Source: Chondrosia reniformis (Eukaryota; Porifera; Demospongiae; Chondrillida; Chondrillidae). Taken from it: a DNA stretch of 64,000 nucleotides. The translations under genes and the position numbers were made by a program. The notes below the pieces were generated by a model that was not told where the DNA came from, did no database searches, and was given only the letters and a program-made list of their open reading frames with translations. The stretch is taken from contig OX359198.1 in assembly GCA_947172415.1 (NCBI GenBank), positions 527,401 to 591,400 of the forward strand, read 5' to 3'. Each line of letters opens with the position of its first letter. Position 1 is the stretch's first letter. Below, piece after piece: positions 15,226 through 27,059 of this stretch.

Positions 15226-18200
15226 ATGGCGTCTGGAAAGAAGTGCGTATTCGTCCTTTTGGTCCTCCTGTCAATCGCTGGGGCTACTCTAGTAAACGAA
15301 AAGGTCGCCACAAGTATAGACCTGTCCACGCATATTGCGATAGTTAAGTCGAGCGTAGATTTGAGGAATTCTGGAAGTACCTCGGTCAAGAGCTTCCAGT
15401 ATGCAATTGAACCAAGCTTGTCGGATAATTTCGCCTTCATTTCCGCAACTGTGGACGATAATGAATTGAATGTAGTAGAAGATAAGAAGGAAAACAGCAA
15501 GTGAGTGTTATATACACTGTTTATTGAACTACAAGCTGCGGACAATCATTTAATAACCAATTTACAATAAATGAGGAAATTTATTATCTTGCGCAATAGT
15601 AGTTTTGTTAAATTTGATTGGTCAGATTAAAATGTGAATATTATGAAACTGTATAATTTGTTAACATTATGTATGTATCTGTCATTTCCGTTCTTTTTGT
15701 TTATTGGCAGAGAGGGACGCTTCTTTCAAATAAGCCTTTCCACTGCTTTGGAGGCCGGTAAAACTGTCACCGTTGACATTTCAGTTCATCTTGTTCATGC
15801 AATAGAGCCCTTTCCGAAGCAAATTGGACAAAACGATAAACAACTCGTTCGCTTTGTATGCAGTGCTTATTACTACTCCAAGTATAGTACGGTTACCCAG
15901 ACAACGACCTTTGCCCTGCCCACCAGTACGCCAGAGTCATACACTAAGGCCAAGCCGGTGACTATGCAGGACAAGAACATTGTGTATGGTCCATATGAGG
16001 ACACTAACCCACTCTCCACCAAAATGGTCACGGTGCACTTTGAGAATAACTCTCCCTTCCTGACAGTGCTAGAGGTGGATCGCCTGATCGAGGTCTCCCA
16101 CTGGGGGAACATTGCCGTGGAGGAGCAGGTGAGGGTGAGGCATAATGGAGCTGAGCTCAAAGGGGCCTTCTCCCGATTTGATTACCAGCGAAACCCTCAG
16201 AGTGGACAAGCTGCCGTCAAATCCTTCAAAACCATCCTTCCAGCTGCAGCTAGAGATGTGTACTATCGTGATGAGATTGGTAACATATCCACTAGTAACT
16301 TGCGTGAGGATGCTGAGGCCGTTGAGGTGGAGCTGCGTCCTCGGTTTCCCCTCTTCGGCGGCTGGCAGACCCAGTATACGCTTGGCTACAACATTCCCTC
16401 CTACGAGTACCTGTACAGGAGCGGGAAGCAGTACTCCCTCAAGATGCGGTTTGTGGATCACATTTATGATGATCAAGTAATTGACCAAATTACTGTCCGA
16501 GTTATTTTACCAGAGGGAGCCAAGTGAGTAGTTGACCAGATCTATGATCTGGGTAGATTTTTGTATGTGTAAATAGGTATGCCAGTCTACCTTCATCTCA
16601 CTAGATGTACGTAATAATAGTAAACCCATGCATTATCTAAACCACCAGTTTCCTGTAGATATGGTTGACTTGCATGTGAGGCTAAGGAAGCATGCTAATA
16701 GGCACTAGACAGTTTTTTACTCTAATTTCTTGTTTTGTTTTCTAATTGTTTCTAGAAACATTAAACTTAAGTCTCCCTATCATATTGAAGAAAAGAAGCG
16801 AGTCCTTCACTACACCTACCTTGACGTGACTGGTAGACCTGTTGTCACGGCAACCAAGAGGAACCTTATTGAGCAGCATATCCAGGACTTTGAACTAGAT
16901 TATGACTTTGAGTCTTATCTGATGTTGATGGAACCACTTTTGGTGACCGGAGCTCTTTACATCTTCTTTATCACTGTTATCATCATTGTTAGACTGGACT
17001 TCACCATCAGTCAGGTACGTAGTCATTCAGACAGTCCTCACCCATCTACTCACTCACTTTTCCCATCCCCGTCCCAAGCCACTCCCACTCCTCCCATCCC
17101 AAGCCACTGCCACTCCTCCCATCCCAAGCCACTCCCACTCCTCCCATCCCAAGCCACTCCCACTCCTCCCATCCCAAGCCACTCCCACCTCTCCCACCCC
17201 AAGCCACTCCCACCTCTCCCACCCCAAGCCACTCCCACCTCTCCCATCCCAAGCCACTCCCACCTCTCCCACCCCAAGCCACTCCCACCTCTCCCATCCC
17301 AAGCCACTCCCACCTCTCCCACCCCAAGGCACTCCCACTTCTCCCATCCCAAGCCACTCTCACCTCTCTCATCCCAAGCCACTCCCACTCCTCCACTGCA
17401 CTGCCAGTGCAACCCATGTATCCCTCCTTGGTCCGTTAGGATAAGTCAGAGTTGGCCAGGCAGAGGGCATCTGCCATTACAGACATCATAGCAGCTGCTA
17501 CCAACGAACGCATTCAGCTGGTCTCAACGGCGGAGAACACCATTGAGTCTGCTAAACAAAGCAAGCAGACATCAAAACTGCAGAAAGAGGTACTCTATTC
17601 CTTCTCTCTTTTGTATCATAACAACCTTAAATCTATCATTAATATTTGGCACTGTGGTTTTAAGGTTCAATTAGCATACTCACTGAATCCTTAATGGAGA
17701 TTTAACTTTTCACTTGTGTTTCAAAGTCTTCTTATGAACTTATATTAGACCAAATCTTTATCTGAGAAATGGAAGCAGATTGGTGACAAAATAGACACAG
17801 AAGCTGCCAATTTAGCACAAGACAGTCCTGAAACAGTAGGAAAGGTTAGTTAAGCACTACACAACAAATACACAGTGCATGAAAGCTAAAGATATCAGAG
17901 AGTACAATAGTACATAAAGCAACTACAGCTGGTAATATTAATATGTAGCACTTAGCAACATGCACAGTGTTTTGATTGGTCAGTCTGATAGTGTATTCAT
18001 AATATATAAGTAAATATATAATAATCATTAACAGTTGTTGATGTTTTTCATGTGCTATTTGTGTATGTAACACATTCCAGGATCTAATATTTGTAGTTAC
18101 TGTATAATTCCTATGGTTTAAGGTTTTATAAAGGTAAGTCTTTCTAGACTTATAACAAGAAGGCATTGTAACCCAGTAGTACTCTCCATGCAGGTGGATT

Positions 18201-18739
18201 GGCCAAAAAAACATGGCCGCCCTATTTATCTATACAAGGACTGTAAAGTTACACTTTAAGGGGGCATGCTTGATTTATTTAGTCAATATCTTCATATACG
18301 TATCTCCCCCCCTCTTCCCTGTCCGCCTTCCCTCCCCTTCCCTCCTCCCTGCCCACTTTCCCTCCCCTCCTCTCCCCTCCTCCCTGTCCGCCTTCCCTCC
18401 CCTTCCCTCCTCCCTGCCCACTTTCCCTCCCCTCCTCTCCCCGCCTCCCCTCCCCTCCCCTCCCCTACTCCCCTCACTTGATAGCTTGTCTGTCATTGGT
18501 CTAAATGCAAGGTTAAGTCTAACTAAGATTTGTATCATCTCTGTGTTTACGTGTAGGTTAAAGAAATTCAGGCTAAAAGTGCTGCACTTTTGAAAGCACT
18601 GGAGGCATCCATTGCACTGGCCACCAGAGCCATAAATGGAAGCATTGATATTAACAAGTATGACAAGGAGGAGAAGGGCCTCAGTGAAGATCGGAGAAAG
18701 TTGATTCGTACCATTCAGGATATGGTTAATGGACTTTAG
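15226..18739 (+). CDS. RPN1: Ribophorin I, oligosaccharyltransferase subunit
   Basis: Six exons with GT-AG introns: 15226-15500, 15711-16523, 16756-17014, 17440-17589, 17749-17844, 18557-18739. They join in phase to 591 residues (human protein 607). Residues 1-20 are a signal peptide (CVFVLLVLLSIAGA). The luminal part carries family stretches such as EGRFFQISL, YGPYEDTNP, SPFLTVLEVDRLIEVSHWGN, GGWQTQYTLGYNIPSYEYL and RFVDHIYDDQVIDQ. One transmembrane helix follows at about 416-444 (LLVTGALYIFFITVIIIV) and then a cytosolic helical tail. Ribophorin I is a non-catalytic subunit of the ER N-glycosylation complex and presents translocating chains next to Sec61. The ATG at 15226 is chosen because it begins the signal peptide. 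Fragments derived from exon 2 and the 3' end are scattered downstream. Confidence 0.96.
17062..17396. repeat. 25-base minisatellite in RPN1 intron 3
   Basis: About thirteen copies of AAGCCACTCCCACCTCTCCC plus ATCCC, period 25. Because 25 is not a multiple of three, all frames stay open and give long Pro/Ser/His-rich artefacts. Confidence 0.85.
18306..18477. repeat. C/T-rich imperfect tandem repeat in RPN1 intron 5
   Basis: Units of CTCCCTGCCCACTTTCCCTC and variants fill the intron before exon 6. A shorter, rearranged version lies at 22975-23157 in the downstream pseudogene, so this array was already present before that duplication and has changed in copy number since. Confidence 0.75.
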
Positions 18740-19831
18740 AATATTAAACATTTAGGATTAAGCAATATGAACAATCCAAATAATGATTGATTAATAGGGT
18801 TAAAGTGATTTCTACAAAATTGTTGAGTATAAACTTATAACACTTGATTCATCAGATGCTATATTGAGATGATAGATACTTGAAGGACTAGATGCACAGC
18901 TTCTTATTTAACAATAACATGCACTCATGTATGTACTGCATGGTATGGTGAAGGCTGCATGGTGCATGGATGCTATTAACCTTGTTACATAACACGAGAG
19001 CTTGAGATTAAGATCGTGTGATAGGTATGGTATAGGTAGGTAGGTATTCAAGCTTTAAAAGATCAGCCTTATACGTGTAACTCTAATTAGATATCTGGCT
19101 TTTCATTAGACTTAGAATTTGATTTGCTATATTATAATGGTGCATAAATATTTCTTTTTCAAATTTATCAATGTTTTCATTCTTATCTTTTGGTTTGCTA
19201 CGCTCGTCTGATATACGTATATCATTTGTATAATAATTTATTATAGTTATACTTTATGGATTATACTACGTATATATACTATATACAAACATTAGCATTT
19301 TTAAAAGTTAGCGGTATGGAAGGTATTTGGCATTTCAATTTCATCAAGATATTTAAAGTAACCTCTGAAATGTTCATATACCAACTACCTTTATTTATTC
19401 ATTGTGAAAGATAGTTTCATTGTGAAACCTCGATGGTGCAAGTAAATCTGAACCTTTAAAATATGCACATACATGCACAACTACCAAATGTATATACATA
19501 ATATTTCATGAATTTATAAACCTTCAACTTTTACTTTTAAATTTAGTATATAACTTCAAATTCACTTTGTCAATAAGTGAAATATATAATACAATACAGG
19601 TTATTGTGCATGTTTAAAGTATGTATATATATACGTATTAAATGGATAAAACCCTAAAAGCATATATATGTACGTACATACACATGATGTATCTATATAG
19701 TTCAAACTTTACTAATATATATATAGGAAAAAAAGGTATATGTGTACGTACAAAAAATAATAATGGCTATTGTGTATCACACAAAAGCTTATATATATTC
19801 CCTGAAGTTTCACACAGACAAAAACTCAAGA
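18740..19831. other. RPN1 3' flank and 3' flank of gene A
   Basis: AT-rich intergenic stretch between convergent RPN1 and gene A, with no gene seen. It is repeated with high identity at 23424-24472, and parts (the segment around 18828-18960) recur near 38840-38950 and 44700-44900. It therefore belongs to the duplicated block. Confidence 0.6.
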
Positions 19832-21685
19832 TCAATATGGCAACATGTTCACATCTTCACCCTCCCTTCTCTCATCTTCATTATTATCACCTGCTTTATA
19901 CCAATCTTTCATTTTCCTCTTCCCAAAGTAACCAAGACCAGCCACTAACAAGGTTGATATTACATACTCCATCAACTTGGTGCTATCAAAGAGAGGTGAC
20001 ACGTCCCTGTAACGTCTCAATAAGGCAATAGCATACAGGGACAAGCCTGTATAAATGAACACTATAGCAATGCAAAAGAAGATAGTTGCATAATTGCTAC
20101 AAATGCAACAATTCTTAGGATGTCTCAACATCAGATACACTTCATGAAGAATGACTACAATTGCTGCTAACAGTAAAATAAACCATAAAGTGTAAGTTAC
20201 AGTTTCTAAGGGTGAGTTTATTATGTATATTCCAAGATACACAATGGCTACTCCAAACACCTGAATACTAAAGAGTGGACCCGCCCATCCAAGAGATACT
20301 GCATGACATCTGATCACCCTCCTCCATCTTGGAGATATTTGCTGCTGGTTATTAGATGTATCATTAAGATATTTGTTTATTTTTCTATAAATGAGTGGAT
20401 ATTGACCTATAAGGTTGATGAACATTAACACTTTAATCATGAGAGCAATCACACAGTCCGGAAGGAAAAACTCGGGATAGTACTCTTCATGTGACACTAG
20501 AAGTAGAGTACATTGTAGGTTGCTCCCAGAATAATAACTGATCAATAACAGAGACAGACACCAAGTAAAGAGTTTAATTTCAGTTAATCTTTTTGTTTGT
20601 CTCTTTTGACTTTGATTCAGAATAAAACTGAAAATTTTATTCTCACTTCTGATGAATCTTATCATTAGCAAATTTCCAAGAAGCAATACCCCAACAATGA
20701 CAATGTTCTTTGCTAGAGTGAAGGTCCATCTTGAAGGATTATGGGATTTTACTATGTTAACAGGTGAAAGTGTATAGAGTGATAATCCATATGGTTTTCC
20801 CTCATACCACATTGGTGTATATGGAAAGAACACCCCTTGTTGGTCATTCATTACCTTCAGAAAGTATATAGATATCATTATAACTTATTAGAGTGTATAT
20901 ACATGTTCTATTATAATGCACCATCTCCGAACTTGGTGCTTGTGTATGTGACTGTCTGAGAAGTGGTGAGGGCTTGATGCGCCCAGGCAGTCGGGCTATG
21001 TATTTATGTATATGTATGTATTTATCTACACATTAACTGTATTTATGTGCATGGGCACTATAATAATAATAATGAAATGATATATATATGCATTAAATTT
21101 ATATCAAGTGATGGAGAATATATTATTTTAAGCTGTTCAAGTAGTAGTTGTGACACTTACATCAGCTGCAAAGTCCTGCAAAATGGAAGGATCACATAAA
21201 GGTGGAATAGTCAAGCAAAATGATTGTGGCAGCAAAATCGAATCCTTTTTGAGAAAATTAAGCATGAGAGGAGGTAGTGCTAAATAGTAATAATAGTGGT
21301 ACCACATGAATATATCACAATCCTTAGTGTTCCACTGACAGCACGGCTTCTCTATATCTAACACTGAATTATTCTGACTAGTTGCATTGATCATTTTGAA
21401 ATGGAACACTTTGACTCGCTTTCCAAAATTATTAATTTCCTTTATATCCAGTGGATTGCCAAAGTAATCACGAATACCAAAGTGCTTGTTTCCACTTCTG
21501 AGGGCATCCATCATCTGATCTAAATTCTCCACACATTCCTTGTTCTTGTAATTTTCCTCTCCACTTGTGTATCTAACCTGAAGCAGTACTAGCATCAGTA
21601 AGTAGACAGTGAAGGTTGAGGATAGAGGACACTTTAGATAAGTCATAGCTGCACTTTGAATTGTATCAGCTACAGAGATGGGCAA
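19832..21685 (-). CDS. Seven-helix receptor-like protein, array gene A
   Basis: Two exons: 21685-21161 (175 codons) and 20854-19832 (341 codons), joined in phase 0 by a GTAAGT donor and a CTGAAG acceptor; 515 residues. Exon 1 gives a signal sequence (hydrophobic FTVYLLMLVLLQV; Met14 could be the true start) and a ~130-residue ectodomain with KECVENLDQMM, NPLDIKEI, PCCQWNTKDCDIF and FCLTIPPLCDPS, six cysteines in all, plus N-glycosylation sequons (NAT, NNS). Exon 2 gives seven hydrophobic helices. Loops after helices 1 and 3 are strongly basic and the loop after helix 2 acidic, so the N-terminus is predicted outside. The tail is acidic (NNEDERREGEDVNMLPY). This looks like a GPCR-type receptor, but I recognise no known GPCR signature, so the family is unassigned. 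Confidence 0.82.
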
Positions 21686-21990
21686 TTTATAAAATTTGGC
21701 TTTTAAAAAGTTGGCCTCAAGTTTTAGAGAATTAACAAAGCTATAGTTTTAATTTATACCTCTTGAACACCCTTGTTAGTCATTTATCACCTTTTATAAC
21801 AGAAAATATGAATACTTTTAGACCGGTTTTAGATCTTAAAGGTCCCCTAATATTTCAAAAATATAATCGTAAGTATTAATTAATTCATTGAATATATATT
21901 ACAGAATGGTTAAGTCATGATGTACGTAGATTCAAACTTCGTATACCACTGATTCTATGAAACAGATATACATCCAACGTTTCAGTAACA
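21686..21990. other. 5' flank of gene A
   Basis: AT-rich sequence upstream of the gene A start, closely similar to the flanks upstream of genes B, C, D and E, so it probably holds a shared promoter. The conserved part runs from the ATG through the stretch with GAACACCCTTGTTA and TCATTTATCACC. Confidence 0.45.
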
Positions 21991-22080
21991 ATTACTATCA
22001 TGATGAGATGAGATTTGTAAAATGCGTGAGGATGCTGAAGCCGTGGAGGCGGAGCTGCATCATATATAGGTTCCCCTCTT
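21991..22080 (+). pseudogene. RPN1 exon 2 fragment upstream of gene A
   Basis: It matches RPN1 exon 2 around 16255-16354 (ATGATGAGAT ... GCGTGAGGATGCTGA ... GGAGCTGC) with internal losses. The frame is broken. It lies at the start of the second duplication unit, ahead of the exon 5-6 copy at 22594. Confidence 0.75.
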
Positions 22081-22593
22081 TGGATACATGGATATGGTAC
22101 CTTTGTCACATTAAGCATGTATTTAAAATTGAGATTGATTAATGGGTCGAAGTGATTTCTATATAATATGATAGATAGGTTATTGAGCTCTCCATAGCAT
22201 AATCATAATGAGAGTGTATATATACAAGTTTTACTTTTTATATATACATGAACTTTACCTATAATGCACCTCCTCCAAACTCGATGCTTGTGTATATGAC
22301 TGTTTGGGAAATGTGGCCAAAAGTGGCGAGGGCTTGATGCACCCAGTCGGGCTATGCACCAACAATGGTTGGCATACAGTTTAAATATATACCTTTGAAC
22401 ACCCTTGTTATATATATAGTCATTTATCACCAGATCCTTAAAAATGAATACTTTGAGACCGGTTTTAGATCTTATAAGTCCCCTAATTTTTAATCGTAAG
22501 TAATAATTAATTCATATTACAGAATGGTAAAATCATGCTGTACGTAGATTGAAACTACCACTCGATGAAACAGATTTACATCCGTTTCAGTTC

Positions 22594-24450
22594 AAGGTTC
22601 AATTAACATACTCACTGAACCCTTAGTGGAGATTTAACTTTTCACTTGTGTTTCAAAGTCTTCTTATGAACTTATATTAGACCAAATCTTTATCTGAGAA
22701 ATGGAAGCAGATTGGTGACAAAATAGACACAGAAGCTGCCAATTTAGCACAAGACAGTCCTGAAACAGTAGGAAAGGTTAGTTAAGCACTACACAACAAA
22801 TACACAGTGCATGAAAGCTAAAGATATCATAGAGTACAGTGGCACTCTCCATGCAGGTGGATTGGCCGAAAAAACATGGCCCCCCTATTTATCTATGTAT
22901 ATACAAGGCTGTAAAGTTACACTTTAAGGGGGCGTGCTTGATTTATTTAGTCAGTATCTTCATATACGTATCTCCCCTCTTCCCTGCCCGCCTTCCCTCC
23001 CCTCCCCTTCCCTCCCCTCCTCCCTGCCTGCCTTCCCTCCCCTTCCCTCCTCCCTGCCCTCTTTCCCTCCCCTCCTCCCTGCCCTCCCCTCCTCCCTGCC
23101 CGCCTTCCCTCCCCTCCCCTCCTCCCTGCCCGCCTCCCCTCCCCTCCCCTACTCCCCTCACTTGATAGCTTGTCTGTCATTGGTCTAAATGCAAGGTTAA
23201 GTCTAACTAAGACTTGTATCATCTCTGTGTTTACGTGTAGGTTAAAGAAATTCAGGCTAAAAGTGCTGCACTTCTGAATGCACTGGAGGCATCCATTGCA
23301 CTGGCCACCAGAGCCATAAATGGAGGCATTGATATTAACAAGTATGACAAGGAGGAGAAGGGCCTCAGTGAAGATTGGAGAAAGTTGATTCGTACCATTC
23401 AGGATATGGTTAATGGACTTTAGAATATTAAACATTTAGGATTAAGCAATATGAACAATCCAAATAATGATTGATTAATAGGGTTAAAGTGATTTCTACA
23501 AAATTGTTGAGTATAAACTTATAACACTTGATTCATCAGATGCTATATTGAGATGATAGATACTTGAAGGACTAGATGCACAGCTTCTTATTTAACAATA
23601 ACATGCACTCATGTATGTACTGCATGGTATGGTGGAGGCTGCATGGTGCATGGATGCTATTAACCTTGTTACATAACACGAGAGCTTGAGATTAAGATCG
23701 TGTGATAGGTATGGTATAGGTAGGTAGGTATTCAAGCTTTAAAAGATCAGCCTTATACGTGTAACTCTAATTAAATATCTGGCTCTTCATTAGACTTAGA
23801 ATTTGATTTGCTATATTATAATAGTGCATACATATTTCTTTTTCAAATTTATCAATGTTTTCATTCTTACCTTTTGGTTTGCTACGCTCGTCTGATATAT
23901 ATCATTTGTATAATAATTTATTATAGTTATACTTTATGGATTATACTACGTATATATACTATATACAAACATTAGCATTTTTAAAAGTTAGCGGTATGGA
24001 AGGTATTTGGCATTTCAATTTCATCAAGATATTTAAAGTAACCTCTGAAATGTTCATATACCAACTACCTTTATTTATTCATTGTGAAAGATATATAGTT
24101 TCATTGTGAAACCTCGATGGTGCAAGTAAATCTGAACCTTTAAAATATGCACATACATGCACAACTACGTACCAAATGTACATTGCATTTCATGAATTTA
24201 TAAACCTTCAACTTTTACTTTTAAACTAAGTATATAACTTCAACTTCACTTTGTCAATGAGTGAAATATTAATACAATACAGGTTATTGTGCATGTTTAA
24301 AGTATGTGTAAAACCCTATACGTACACATGATGTATCTATACTTTACTAATAGTACGTATATATAGGAAAAGAAAAGGTATATACATACAAAAATATACG
24401 AATAATAATGGCTATAGTGTATCACACAAAAGCTTATATTCCCTAGAGGT
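22594..24450 (+). pseudogene. Partial RPN1 copy (exons 5 and 6 plus 3' flank)
   Basis: A near-identical copy of RPN1 from intron 4 through the 3' flank (original 17664-19820). The exon 5 copy is 22681-22776 and the exon 6 copy 23241-23423, both with intact frame and splice sites and only a few changes (Lys to Asn, Ser to Gly, Arg to Trp in exon 6). Exons 1, 3 and 4 are absent and only a scrap of exon 2 lies upstream, so a full ribophorin cannot be made. Intron 5 is shorter and its C/T repeat rearranged. The copy marks a recent tandem duplication joining RPN1's 3' part to a seven-helix gene. Confidence 0.9.
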
Positions 24451-24472
24451 TCACACAGACACAAACTCAAGT

Positions 24473-26195
24473 TCAATATGGCAACATGTTCACATCTTCA
24501 CCCTCCCTTCTCTCATCTTCATTATTATCACCTGCTTCATACCAATCTTTCACTTTCCTCTTCCCAAAGTAACCAAGACCAGCCACTAACAAGGTTGATA
24601 TTACATACTCCATCAACTTGGTGCCATCAAAGAGAGGTGACACGTCCCTGTAACGTCTCAACAAGGCAATAACATACAGCGACAAGCCAGAATATATGAA
24701 CACTATAGCAATGCAAAAGAAGATAGTTGCATAATTGCTACAAATGCAACAATTCTCAGGATGTCTCAACATCAGACACACTTCATGTAGAATGACTACA
24801 ATTGCTGCTAACAGAAAAATATACCATAAAGTGGAAGTTACAGTTTCTAAGGGTGAGTCTATAAAGTATATTACAAAATACACAATGACTACTCCAAACA
24901 CCTGAATACTATAGAATGGACCCGCCCATCCAAGAGATACTGCATGACATCTGATCACCCTCCTCCATCTTTGAGATATTTGCTGCTGGTTATTAGATGT
25001 ATCATTAAGATATTTGCCCATTATTCTATAAATGAGAGGATATTGACCTATAAAGATGATGAACATTAGCACTACAATCATGAGAGCAATCACACAGTCC
25101 GGAAGGAAAAACTCGGGATAGTACTCTTCATGTGACACCAGAAGTAGAGTACATTGTAGGTTGCTCCCAAAATAATAACTGATCAATAACAGAGACAGAC
25201 ACCAAGTAAAGAGTTTGATTTCAGTTAATCTTTTTGTCTTTCTCTTTTGACTTTGATTCAGAACAAAGATGAAAATTTTATTCTCACTTCTGATGAGTCT
25301 TATCATTAGCAAATTTCCAAGAAGTAATACCCCAACAATAGCAATGTTCTTTGCTAGAGTGCAAGTCCAACTTGGAGGGATAAAATGTTTTATGTTAAGA
25401 GGTAAAAGTGTATAGAGTGATAATCCATATGGTTTTCCCTCATACCACTTTGGTGCATATTGAAAGAACACCCCTTTTTGGTCATTCATTATCTTCAGAA
25501 AGTACATATATAGTTATCAATAAACTGAAGGTGTATATAGGTATGTATATACAATATGTATATATACGTACGTACATTTTAAATCTATATAGAAATTATA
25601 TACAAGTATATAATAAAAGTGCACATATGATACAAGGTTTATATACGTATAATTCACGTGTGACACTTACATTAGCTGCAAAGCCCTGCAAAATGGAAGG
25701 ATCACATAAAGTTGGAATAGTCAAGCAAAGTGATTGTGGTAGATTCTTGAAATCCTTTTCGATGAAATTAAGCATGAGAGGAGGTAGTGCTAAATAGTAA
25801 TAAAAGCGGTACCACATGAATATATCACAATCCTTAGTGTTCCACTGACAGCACGGCTTCACCATATCTAACACTGTATTATTCTGACTAGTTGCATTGA
25901 TCATTTTGAAGTGGAACACTTTGACTCGCTTTCCAAAATTATTAATTTCCTTTATATCCAGTGGATTGCCAAAGTAATCACGAATACCAAAGTGCTTGTT
26001 TCCACTTCTCAGGACATCCATCATCTGATCTAAATTCTCCACACATTCCTTGTTCTTGTAATTTTCCTCTCCACTTGTGTATCCAACCTGAAGTAGTACT
26101 AGCATCAATAAGTAGACAGTGAAGGTCAAGGATAGAGGACACTTTAGATAAGTCATAGCTGCACTTTGAATTCTATCAGCTACAGAGATAGACAA
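24473..26195 (-). CDS. Seven-helix receptor-like protein, array gene B
   Basis: Exon 1 26195-25671 and exon 2 25492-24473, phase 0, 514 residues. It has the same layout as gene A: signal peptide, ectodomain with KECVENL, PCCQWNTKDC and LCLTIPTLCDPS, then seven helices and the acidic NEDERREGEDVNMLPY tail. It is closest to gene A within the second duplicated unit. The segment just before helix 1 differs from A (LLPLNIKHFIPPSWT against LSPVNIVKSHNPSRWT). No lesion is visible, so it is probably functional. Confidence 0.82.
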
Positions 26196-26749
26196 TTTAG
26201 AAAATTTGGCTTTTAAAAGTTGGCCTCAAGTTTTAGAGAATTACCAAAGCTATAGTTTCGTTTATATATATACCACTTGAACACCCTTGTTAATTATTTA
26301 TCACCAGATCCTTTTATAACATATATAATATGAATACTTTTAGAACGGCTTCTTAGTTTAGATCTTAAAGTTCCCCTAATATTTCAATAATATAATCGTA
26401 AGTAATAATTATTCATTAAATGTGTATTAGAGAATAGTAAAGTATTGTAATGTTATTATAGCTATTTTTAGATTCAATATATATACACATATATTTTCAA
26501 TTTATGAGTCATTCATCATATCTTATAACAGAAAGTATGTTGTATATTCAATATATTGTAATTTTGTAATCAACAAAAGTGCAAATAGTATATATTTATA
26601 TAGCTATTATACTTATAGAGAAAATATAATAATATTATTAATAGTTTAAATTTGAATATATATATAATATACGTATATGTAGAGTTCAAATTACTATAAT
26701 TGTATTATTAGTAAGGAAAAAAAGGTATATATAAATCAAATAATAATAT
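26196..26749. other. 5' flank of gene B, then very AT-rich sequence
   Basis: The first ~200 bases match the flanks of the other array genes. The remainder is AT-rich with ATATAT runs and no gene. A related stretch occurs after gene D (about 47600-47900). Confidence 0.45.
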
Positions 26750-26910
26750 ACAATGGTTATAGTGTATCACACAAAGGCTTATATATATTCCCTAGAGGTT
26801 CACACATACACAAATCTCAAAGATCAATATGGCAACATGGACACATCTTCATCCTCCCTTCTCTTATCTTCATTATTATCACCTGCTTCATACCAATCTT
26901 TCATTTTCTT
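26750..26910 (-). pseudogene. 3' end fragment of a seven-helix gene fused to an RPN1 fragment
   Basis: The sequence matches the tail end of exon 2 and its 3' flank in genes A-E (coding part from about 26824). It stops abruptly within the tail codons at TTTCATTTTCTT, where RPN1 exon 2 sequence begins. It records a deletion that removed nearly a whole gene copy. Confidence 0.75.
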
Positions 26911-27051
26911 CCTTCATAACCGTCCTTCCAGCCTCAGCCAGAAATTTGTACTATCGTGATGAGATTGGTAACATATCCACTGGGAACTAGCATGAGGATG
27001 CTGAGGCCGTTGAGGTGGAGCTGCATCATATATAGTTTCCCCCTCTTTGGC
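26911..27051 (+). pseudogene. RPN1 exon 2 fragment
   Basis: It matches RPN1 about 16228-16358, from the CCATCCTTCCAGC region to CCCCTCTTTGG. It carries substitutions and a stop, and is truncated on both sides. It is joined to a seven-helix fragment on the left and to repeat R1 on the right. Confidence 0.75.
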
Positions 27052-27059
27052 TGGGACAT

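Noticed and set aside
17046-17444. Pro/His/Ser-rich and Trp/Gly-rich open frames
   Set aside because: They are read-through of the 25-base minisatellite in RPN1 intron 3, open in all frames because the period is not a multiple of three.
24478-24672. Plus-strand frame beginning MATCSHLHPPFSHLHYYH, seen at every array gene
   Set aside because: It is antisense to the conserved 3' end of exon 2 of the seven-helix genes.
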